Positions 16,799 to 22,960 of a DNA stretch of 28,459 bases are shown here, piece after piece. The stretch is from Anaerolineae bacterium (lineage in GTDB: Bacteria > Chloroflexota > Anaerolineae > JAAYZQ01). A model generated the notes under the pieces. The model made no database searches. It worked only from the letters and a program-made list of their open reading frames with translations, and had not been told where the DNA came from. Numbering within the stretch: the stretch's first letter is position 1; each line of letters starts with the position of its first letter. The position numbers were made by a program, and so were the translations under genes. The stretch covers positions 1 through 28,459 of the forward strand of contig JAFGIA010000061.1 of NCBI GenBank assembly GCA_016929795.1, in the 5' to 3' direction.

Positions 16799-17266
16799 CT
16801 ACAACAACCCTGCCAGGATCTCGTCCACCTTTTCTTCTGTCAGGTTCTCATAGTACACGTCGTCGATCTGCATCATCGGCGCTGTGCCGCACGATCCAAG
16901 GCACTCGACCTCGAACAGGCTGAACTGCCCATCGGCCGTCGTGCCGCCCGGCAGCACACCCAGCTTGGCGCCGATATACTTCAGGATCTGCTCACCGCCG
17001 AGCAATGAGCAGGAGATATTCGTGCACACATAGATCTTGTGCCGGCCCACAGGTGCCGTATGGATCAGGGTGTAAAAACTTGCCACCGAGCCAACAAAGG
17101 TCGACGCCAGCCCCATCAGGTCGGCCACCTCGTCGATCGCCTCCACCGGCACCCACCCACCATAGTCCGCCTGCGCCAGGTAGAGCGCTGGCAGCACCGC
17201 CGACTGCGCGTCCGGAAACTCGTCCCGTAGCCCAAGAATCTTTTCTTTGGCTCCCTCTGTCAGCAC
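16799..17266 (-). CDS. nuoE: NADH-quinone oxidoreductase subunit E, [2Fe-2S] thioredoxin-like
   Basis: NuoE carries cluster N1a, ligated by Cys81, Cys86, Cys122 and Cys126 in the pattern 'CTNISC ... CLGSC'. The N-terminal helical part includes 'SAVLPALYLAQADYGGWVP' and 'STFVGSVASFYTLI', both family hallmarks. Length 155 aa is typical. The start is a GTG at 17266 with GGAGG about 10 nt upstream, 28 nt after the nuoCD stop. It partners NuoF; here the two genes are separated by a ferritin-like gene, which is not usual. Confidence 0.96.
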   Translation of the reverse strand: MLTEGAKEKILGLRDEFPDAQSAVLPALYLAQADYGGWVPVEAIDEVADLMGLASTFVGSVASFYTLIHTAPVGRHKIYVCTNISCSLLGGEQILKYIGAKLGVLPGGTTADGQFSLFEVECLGSCGTAPMMQIDDVYYENLTEEKVDEILAGLL

Positions 17267-17294
17267 CTGTCTCGGTCCTCCAATTTCCTACTCC

Positions 17295-19061
17295 CTATCG
17301 ATCGACCTCGCCCAGAGTGATATCAATACTCCCAATCATCGCCACCATGTCTGAGAACATGCTCCCCGGCGCCATCACGCGCACGGCAGAGATGTTGGAA
17401 AAAGATGGCCCGCGGATCTTGAGCCGGTAGGGCCGGTTGCTGCCGTCAGACACGAGGTAATGCCCCAGCTCCCCCTTGGGATTCTCGATGCTCACATACA
17501 CGTCGCCTGGCGGCGGCTGGAATCCTTCGGTCACCAGCTTGAAGTGGTGGATCAACGCCTCCATGCTCTGGTCCAGCTCTTCTCTGGGCGGGAGCGTGAT
17601 CTTGCGGTTTGGATCTTTGAATGGCCCGGGACCGATACGCCGCAGTTTGTCCAGCCCCTGGCGTACGATGTGCAGGCTCTGCCGCATCTCGGCGACGCGC
17701 ACCAGGTAGCGGGCGTAGGCATCGCCCGCCGTCTGAACTGGCACTTCAAAATCATACTCCTCGTACCCCGTGTATGGATGCGCCTTGCGCACGTCATACC
17801 CAATGCCACACCCGCGCAGCACGGGGCCCGTGCAGCCGAGCGCAATGGCGTCCTCGGCCCCGATGACGGCGACCCCTTCGATCCGCGATCGATAGATCGG
17901 ATTGTTGGTGAGCATCGTCTCGTACTCGCGCAGCCGCTTTTCCATCACGTCCACAAACTCGGTCACCGCGCCCGGGAATGCGGATGGCACATCCCACCGG
18001 CAGCCGCCCGTGGTGAAATAGCTCGTCGTGATCCGCGCGCCGCACACCATCTCCAAGATGTCCAGGATCATCTCGCGCTCGCGAAACGCGTACTGGAGCA
18101 GTGCGTGGATCGTGCCCGACAGGTCGAGCGTCTGCGTGCCGATCCAGATCAGGTGCGCTGCCAGGCGCTGCAGCTCCACCAGGATGACGCGCAGGACCTG
18201 GGCGCGTGGGGGTACCTCGGCGCCGACCAGTTTTTCCACGGCGAGGATGTACGACAGGTCATTCGACATGCCCGCTACGTAATCCATCCGGCTTGGGTAA
18301 GTGGCATACTGCTGGTAGGTGCGATGCTCGGCTGTTTTCTCAAATCCCGAATGCAGGTGACCGATATCGGGGGCCGCGTTCACGATCCGCTCTCCGCTGA
18401 GCTCGACGACGACGCGCAGCACGCCGTGGGTCGCAGGGTGCTGCGGCCCCATGTTGATGATCATCGTGTCATCGCGTCCGCTGAACCAGGGCGGTACGTA
18501 CGACTCGTGAGAGGGGGCAGGCAGCACCTGCTCGCCCAGGCGCTCTAGCGCCGGCAGGCCCTCATTTACCGTGAACTGCACCGGCTCGCCGCCGAGTGGA
18601 TAGTCCTTGCGCAGCGGGTGTCCCACCCAATCGTCGGGCATCATAATCCGCCGCAGTTCGGGATGGCCGCGATAGAGGATCCCAAATAGATCGTATGTTT
18701 CGCGCTCGTGCCAGTCGGCCGCACGCCAAACGTGGGTCACACTGTCGACCACAGGTGGATCGCCACTCAAGGGGACCTTCAGGCGCAGGCGCCGGTTGTG
18801 CCGGAGTGAGTAGATCTGATAAATGCCAACAAAGCGCGGCTGTACTCCCAGATTGAGCTGGTCGATGGCACTGACGAACACACACAGATCGAAGGCCAGA
18901 TCGGGCTCGTCGCGCAAAAAGAGGCACATGGCCACGAGATCGCGCGGGTGCACGACCACCGACAGCTCGCCGCGCGACTCTTCCACGGCGAGCACGCCGC
19001 CTGGCCTATCCCCCTGCGGAAACCGCTCTCTCAATTTAAGCACCAGATCGCCGTCGGTCAT
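17295..19061 (-). CDS. nuoCD: fused NADH-quinone oxidoreductase subunits C/D
   Basis: One 588-residue chain joins the 30-kDa-type NuoC (about 1-165) and the 49-kDa-type NuoD (about 196-588) through a short linker. NuoC is shown by '[18 protein letters not shown]' and '[12 protein letters not shown]'. NuoD is shown by '[13 protein letters not shown]', '[10 protein letters not shown]', '[14 protein letters not shown]' and the C-terminal '[20 protein letters not shown]'. NuoD shares ancestry with NiFe-hydrogenase large subunits and forms the quinone pocket with NuoB and NuoH. The ATG at 19061 overlaps the nuoB stop in ATGA. Such fusions are known in enterobacteria and some other groups. No internal stop or start separates the domains, so the fusion is real at sequence level. 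Confidence 0.96.
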   Translation of the reverse strand: MTDGDLVLKLRERFPQGDRPGGVLAVEESRGELSVVVHPRDLVAMCLFLRDEPDLAFDLCVFVSAIDQLNLGVQPRFVGIYQIYSLRHNRRLRLKVPLSGDPPVVDSVTHVWRAADWHERETYDLFGILYRGHPELRRIMMPDDWVGHPLRKDYPLGGEPVQFTVNEGLPALERLGEQVLPAPSHESYVPPWFSGRDDTMIINMGPQHPATHGVLRVVVELSGERIVNAAPDIGHLHSGFEKTAEHRTYQQYATYPSRMDYVAGMSNDLSYILAVEKLVGAEVPPRAQVLRVILVELQRLAAHLIWIGTQTLDLSGTIHALLQYAFREREMILDILEMVCGARITTSYFTTGGCRWDVPSAFPGAVTEFVDVMEKRLREYETMLTNNPIYRSRIEGVAVIGAEDAIALGCTGPVLRGCGIGYDVRKAHPYTGYEEYDFEVPVQTAGDAYARYLVRVAEMRQSLHIVRQGLDKLRRIGPGPFKDPNRKITLPPREELDQSMEALIHHFKLVTEGFQPPPGDVYVSIENPKGELGHYLVSDGSNRPYRLKIRGPSFSNISAVRVMAPGSMFSDMVAMIGSIDITLGEVDR

Positions 19062-19585
19062 TCTTCTGCCTCGGTTGGCTCGTCCGCCACCATCGGCTTC
19101 TCGGGCCGATAGTCGGCGAATGTCTCGTCCTGGATCTTGGCGTACAACTGGGTGATACCATACAGCAGCGCCTCTGGCCTCGGCGGGCAGCCAGGCACGT
19201 ACACGTCGACAGGGATGAGCTTGTCCACCCCCTGAATCATAGCATAGTTCTCAAAAGGGCCGCCCGTAGAAGCACACGCCCCCATGGCAATTACCCACTT
19301 TGGATCAGGCATCTGCTCGTACAGGCGCTTGACGACAGGCGCCATCTTTTGCGACACCCGCCCGGCAACAATCATCACGTCTGCCTGGCGCGGCGATCCA
19401 CGAAACACCTCCGCCCCAAACCGCGCCACATCGTGGCGCGGGCCACCGGCTGCCATCATCTCGATCGCGCAACACGCCAGGCCAAAGAGCAGAGGAAAGG
19501 GCGATCGTCCCCGGCCCCAGTCGACCAGCTTTTCCAGGGTAGTGGTGACCACCATCCCGTCCGGCAGGGCGTTTTCTATTCCCAT
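19058..19585 (-). CDS. nuoB: NADH-quinone oxidoreductase subunit B
   Basis: NuoB binds cluster N2, the last Fe-S centre before quinone. Ligands Cys38 and Cys39 ([11 protein letters not shown]), Cys104 (GACASTGG) and Cys133 (PGCPPRPE) are present. The ATG at 19585 lies inside the last codons of nuoA (10-nt overlap) and has GGAGG 6 nt upstream, giving 175 aa; an in-frame codon further up at 19606 is less likely. The C-terminal acidic tail overlaps the nuoCD start. The protein sits at the junction of the peripheral and membrane arms. Confidence 0.97.
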   Translation of the reverse strand: MGIENALPDGMVVTTTLEKLVDWGRGRSPFPLLFGLACCAIEMMAAGGPRHDVARFGAEVFRGSPRQADVMIVAGRVSQKMAPVVKRLYEQMPDPKWVIAMGACASTGGPFENYAMIQGVDKLIPVDVYVPGCPPRPEALLYGITQLYAKIQDETFADYRPEKPMVADEPTEAEE

Positions 19586-19938
19586 TCCAGCCCTCCCTTG
19601 CGCCAAACGTACACCAGGCCGAGGACCAGGACCAGGAGGAACACACCGGCCTCGATCAAGCCCACCCAGCGTGGCGATAGGTCACGAAACACCGTGGCCC
19701 ACGGAAAGAGAAAGAGGACCTCGATGTCGAAAAGGATAAAGAGCACCGCGTATAGGTAGTATTGGATGGCAACGCGGCGCCGTGCCGGGCCAACCGGCAG
19801 CTTGCCCGACTCGTACGGTGCGAGCTTGGTCGGCGTTGGGCGCCTGGGGCCAAAGAGGGCAGGCATCAGGACGGCGATAGCCGACAGAGCAACAGCGATC
19901 AATGCGTATATCAGGATTGGTCCATAATCCGATGGCAT
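19576..19938 (-). CDS. nuoA: NADH-quinone oxidoreductase subunit A
   Basis: NuoA (ND3) is a three-helix membrane subunit that contacts the quinone site through the loop between helices 1 and 2. The 120-aa sequence has '[44 protein letters not shown]' across that loop and helix 2; the family Cys of 'YECG' is replaced by Ser here, as in many bacteria. The ATG at 19938 is preceded by AAGG (3 nt) and GGAG (9 nt). It is the first gene of the operon, with a likely promoter at 20018-20044. Confidence 0.96.
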   Translation of the reverse strand: MPSDYGPILIYALIAVALSAIAVLMPALFGPRRPTPTKLAPYESGKLPVGPARRRVAIQYYLYAVLFILFDIEVLFLFPWATVFRDLSPRWVGLIEAGVFLLVLVLGLVYVWRKGGLEWE

Positions 19939-20017
19939 ACGCCTTTTCTCCGGTCTAGTGGCAATTTTGGATAGAGTCGCCGCGCGTCTGTAGCGTCCTC
20001 CAACCAACATTGAACAG

Positions 20018-20044
20018 ATTATCACAATCAGCCCTGTTTGTCAA
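20018..20044 (-). promoter_or_regulatory. predicted promoter of the nuo operon
   Basis: On the minus strand a perfect -35 TTGACA (20039-20044) is followed by 15 nt and an extended -10, TGTGATAAT (hexamer GATAAT at 20018-20023). The spacer is 2 nt shorter than ideal. Transcription would start near 20011, leaving a leader of about 72 nt before nuoA. The sequence TTGTGATAATCTGTTCAA overlapping the -10 partly resembles a Rex box. Confidence 0.6.
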
Positions 20045-20105
20045 AAACCAACAAGGTAGACAGACAACGCCACTTTTCCCACTCGCCACAACTCGCCCTT
20101 GGGTC

Positions 20106-20129
20106 ATCGCGCCTGGCGCCAGGCGCGAT
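20106..20129. promoter_or_regulatory. 24-bp perfect palindrome, candidate operator
   Basis: The sequence from ATCGCGCCTGGC onward is followed by its exact reverse complement without a spacer. It lies 6-7 nt upstream of the -35 region of the response-regulator promoter and about 60 nt upstream of the nuo -35. A dimeric regulator could bind here. It lacks a U-tract, so a terminator is unlikely. Confidence 0.5.
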
Positions 20130-20136
20130 TGCCCCT

Positions 20137-20164
20137 TTGCGCAAGCACCCGTTTATGCTATAAT
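20137..20164 (+). promoter_or_regulatory. predicted promoter of the response regulator
   Basis: A perfect -10 TATAAT (20159-20164) with the extended -10 TGC in front follows a weak -35 TTGCGC (20137-20142) at 16 nt. The same decamer TGCTATAATG is present in the predicted promoter of the FHA gene. The leader to the GTG start at 20210 is about 40 nt. Confidence 0.6.
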
Positions 20165-20209
20165 GTCCGGCAGAAGTAGACGTAAGCGCGTGACTTGATG
20201 GAGGCATAG

Positions 20210-20896
20210 GTGGCGGAGCGCATCCTCGTCGTGGACGACGAAACGAAAATTGTGGACTTTGTCCGGCGCGGCCTCGTGTACGAGGGGTATGAAGTGGACG
20301 TGGCCTACGACGGCGAGAGTGCGCTGGCACAGGCGCGCCGTGAGCCCCCCGACCTGATCATCCTGGACGTGATGCTTCCCGGACTCGGCGGCCTGGATGT
20401 GTGTCAGCGGCTGCGCGCCGATGGCTGGGCCGACCTGCCGATCTTGATGCTCACAGCCCGAGATGCCGTACCAGATCGCGTCGCCGGGCTCGACGCGGGC
20501 GCTGACGACTATCTGGTCAAGCCCTTTGCCTTCGATGAGCTGCTTGCCCGCCTCCGCGCGCTGCTCCGGCGCAAGCGCCGCTCCGACGAGACACAGGTGC
20601 TGCGCTTTGGCGACGTGGTGGCCAACCCCGCGACACGTGAGGCACGCCGTGGCAGTCGCGACCTGAGCCTGACTGCCAAAGAATTCGACCTGATGGAGCT
20701 CTTTTTGCGCCACCCGCGCCAGGTGCTCACCCGCGACATGATCTATGAGCACGTGTGGGGCTATGACTTTGGCGGCGAGTCGAACATCATCGAGGTCTAC
20801 ATCCGCTACCTCCGCTCCAAGCTGGAAGCAGAGAACGAGCCGCGCATCCTGCAAACGGTGCGTGGCGTGGGCTATGCCCTGCGGGAGGAGCCGTAG
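20210..20896 (+). CDS. OmpR/PhoB-type response regulator
   Basis: The 228-aa protein has a receiver domain (1-120) with the acidic pair Asp9-Asp10, phospho-acceptor Asp53 in '[10 protein letters not shown]', Thr82 and Lys104 (YLVKPF), and a C-terminal winged helix (about 130-225) with '[24 protein letters not shown]' and 'RYLRSKLE...TVRGVGYAL'. It is a DNA-binding transcription factor activated by phosphorylation. The GTG start at 20210 is set by GGAGG 5 nt upstream. No histidine kinase gene is next to it, so it is an orphan within this window. It is divergent from the nuo operon and shares a 271-nt control region with it. Targets are unknown. Confidence 0.95.
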   Translation: MAERILVVDDETKIVDFVRRGLVYEGYEVDVAYDGESALAQARREPPDLIILDVMLPGLGGLDVCQRLRADGWADLPILMLTARDAVPDRVAGLDAGADDYLVKPFAFDELLARLRALLRRKRRSDETQVLRFGDVVANPATREARRGSRDLSLTAKEFDLMELFLRHPRQVLTRDMIYEHVWGYDFGGESNIIEVYIRYLRSKLEAENEPRILQTVRGVGYALREEP

Positions 20897-20899
20897 GCA

Positions 20900-21748
20900 G
20901 TGCCGACCCTCGAACAGGTGCAGGCCCTGCGCGCCGAGCGCTACCGGCAGCGGGCAAATCTGCGCATAGATAACGAGCAGGAAGCGCTTGCTTTTCTGAA
21001 CGACGTCGGCATCAGCCTGCTCTTCTCCGCTGCTGATGTGGAGTTGCCCTCGCTGTGGGGGGCGCTACGGGGCGCGAACACATCCCCGCCGCGCAGCAAC
21101 CGCGGGCGCGAGATCGGCCTGGCCTGGCGCTGGAAAGACACCCTGCCGATCGAGGGCAAGGTGCTGTATGGCAAATTTCTCCGCAAGAAGCCGGTCTTTA
21201 TCGCCCTCGCCCTCGCCCCTGCCTTTTACGCCCTGTCGCCCAACTATGGCCAGCCAGCGGTGGACTACCTGATCGACTACCAGGATGGCCTGCTATCGAT
21301 CGAAGCCAGGCAGGTGTATGAGGCGCTGCTCGCGTCCGGCGCACTGCCCACAAGCCGCCTGCGCCGCGAGGCCAGCCTGTCGGGCAAGGCGAACGCTGGC
21401 CGCTTTGACCGTGCGCTGGCCGAGCTGCAAATGCAGTTCCGGATCACCAAGGTGGCGACCTCCGACGCAAACCGGTGGGGCTATATGTACGTCTATGACC
21501 TGTTCCACCACCATTTCCCCGCGATCGTCGCCGCCGCACGCAACATTTCAGGCGCGCAGGCGCGCGAGACGATCCTGCTGCGCTACCTCCATACAGTCGT
21601 CGCGGCGACAGAGGCTGACATCGCCCGCCTGTTTGGCTGGACACCGCGCGACGTGGCGCTGCTCGTCGCCCGCCTGGCCAATGAGCAAAAGCTGCGCGCC
21701 GGCATTCAGATCGAGGGCCTGGATGGCGAATACCTCATTCTGGGATAA
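20900..21748 (+). CDS. winged-helix AlkZ/YcaQ-related protein
   Basis: The gene starts at a GTG 3 nt after the regulator's stop and encodes 282 aa, so the two are translated from one message. Features: an Arg-rich N-terminus ('ALRAERYRQRANLR'), 'ELPSLWGALRG', a 'WKDTLPIEGKVLYGKFLRKKP' segment, 'YALSPNYG', and a C-terminal 'YLHTVVAATEADIARLFGW' followed by a predicted winged helix. The pattern recalls the HTH_42 (AlkZ/YcaQ) family and in particular the smaller 'AlkZ-related' proteins, whose better-known relatives excise crosslinked or alkylated bases. I do not see a sure catalytic motif, so DNA glycosylase activity is unproven; it may be only a DNA-binding protein. Confidence 0.6.
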   Translation: MPTLEQVQALRAERYRQRANLRIDNEQEALAFLNDVGISLLFSAADVELPSLWGALRGANTSPPRSNRGREIGLAWRWKDTLPIEGKVLYGKFLRKKPVFIALALAPAFYALSPNYGQPAVDYLIDYQDGLLSIEARQVYEALLASGALPTSRLRREASLSGKANAGRFDRALAELQMQFRITKVATSDANRWGYMYVYDLFHHHFPAIVAAARNISGAQARETILLRYLHTVVAATEADIARLFGWTPRDVALLVARLANEQKLRAGIQIEGLDGEYLILG

Positions 21749-21763
21749 TCAGCCCGCGGGGCG

Positions 21764-22945
21764 CTAATCGTTCCTCTTGATCGCCGCCTCGATTTTCTCC
21801 TCGAATATCTCGTATGGATAGGCTCCCACCACCAGCTCGCCGTCGATCAAGAACGAGGGGGTGCCCTGCACGCCGGCTTGCTGTCCTGCCAGCAGATCCT
21901 GGTCGATCTCGTCTTGAAACTCACCGGTGGTCATGCACTTCTCGAACACCGCTCCATCGATATTGAGCCAGCCCGCGAGCTTTTGGAACATGCCCGACGC
22001 GTCGTTTGGTGACAGCCCCGACCACTCCGCCTGGCGTTCATAGAGCGCGTCGTGCATCGGCCAGTAGCGGCCCTGATCTCCGGCACAGCGCGCGGCCAAC
22101 GCGGCCAGCCGCGCGTTCGGGTGAAACTCGAGGGGAAAGTCGTGTACGACATAATACACCAGGCCGGTTTCGACATAGGCATCCTTGATGCGCGGCACAG
22201 TGTTGAGCGCATGTCTCGCACAGTAGCCGCACTGAAAGTCAGAGAACTCCTCGATGACGACCGGCGCCCGGGGATCGCCCATGGCGCTCATCGCGTCACC
22301 AGGCGCGGCGGCGCGTGGCGTGCCCGCCTGTTCGCGCTCTACAGGATAACCGGCCCGCTGCCACGCCGACCAGCCACCCGCCAACGCCGCCACCTGCTCG
22401 AACCCATTCTGATGCGCTGTGAGCGCCGCACGGGCGCTCGCGGATTCACCGCCTCAAGCTCAGTAGAAAATCAGCAGCCGGTCGTCGGGCAGCTCCTTGT
22501 AGCCGCTGGTAGATACCCCGCCCGGCAGCGAGATGGCGCCCGGCAGGTGTCCCTGTTGGTACGTCGCCTCCGTGCGCACGTCGACGAACACGGCTGTGCC
22601 CATCTCGACCTGGGTGCGAGCCGCGTCCACCGCGATGCGCGCCACCTGGTTGAGGCTCGCCACCACCGAGCTGGTAGGCGGGGCGGGGAGTGTCGGCACC
22701 AGCGTGGGCGTGGGTGCCGCCGTGCGCGTGGCAGCCACTCTTGTTGTAGCCGTTGGCAGCGGGGTCGCGGTCTTGACCTGTGCCATTCGGTATTGAACGA
22801 CGGCCGACGGCGATGCGATGGCGCCTGCCGGTTCGGCTGCCGGAACGGCTGCGCCGAGCAGCCAGGCCGCGCCCGCGACGACGGCAAGGAGCAAGATCGG
22901 AGCGAGCCAGCCAATCCACCTGGGATGCGTTTTCGAGTCTTTCAC
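21764..22945 (-). CDS. membrane-anchored rhodanese-DsbA-like fusion read through two in-frame TGA codons (candidate U-x-U selenoprotein)
   Basis: The reading frame starts at a GTG (22945, GAAGG 8 nt upstream, 15 nt after the FHA gene) and encodes a signal anchor (about 11-33), a Pro/Thr linker (to about 95) and the first half of a rhodanese domain: 'VFVDVRTEATYQQGHLPGAISLPG'. It meets TGA at codon 162 (22460-22462) and again at codon 164 (22454-22456). Beyond them the same frame supplies the rest of the rhodanese domain, 'GGESASARAALTAH' and 'VAALAGGWSAWQRAGYPVE', and then a DsbA-like thioredoxin fold with Cys239-Gly-Tyr-Cys242 and Thr362-cisPro363. The TGAs replace the two Cys of the Y-C-x-C active loop of related rhodaneses. 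A hairpin suited to a SECIS follows. I read it as one 393-aa protein, FYUAUGGESASARAA at the active site. The alternative is a pseudogene with two nonsense changes. No sel genes lie in the window. Confidence 0.7.
22421..22439 (-). promoter_or_regulatory. candidate bacterial SECIS hairpin inside the coding region
   Basis: In the mRNA sense, GAGCGCC pairs perfectly with GGCGCUC around a 5-nt loop CGUGC. The stem can extend by CGC/GCG across a 3-nt bulge. The loop begins 27 nt after the first TGA and 21 nt after the second, inside the 16-37 nt range reported for bacterial SECIS elements, and has G at loop position 2. The surrounding DNA is GC-rich, so chance is possible. Confidence 0.5.
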
Positions 22946-22960
22946 GCCAGGAACCTTCTT

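Noticed and set aside
21749..21763. Bidirectional terminator between the convergent AlkZ-like and rhodanese-DsbA genes
   Set aside because: Only 15 nt with a short CCCGCGGG dyad and no T-tracts; support is too weak to call it.
21764..22393. DsbA-like gene as an independent ORF starting at the GTG at 22393
   Set aside because: That start would lie within the C-terminal part of a rhodanese domain and gives no signal peptide; the rhodanese half is in the same frame just upstream.
22454..22462. Genome-wide reassignment of TGA as the cause of the in-frame TGAs
   Set aside because: Several other genes here (nuoF, nuoB, nuoN, mnmG) end at TGA at the family's normal length, so TGA works as a stop in general.
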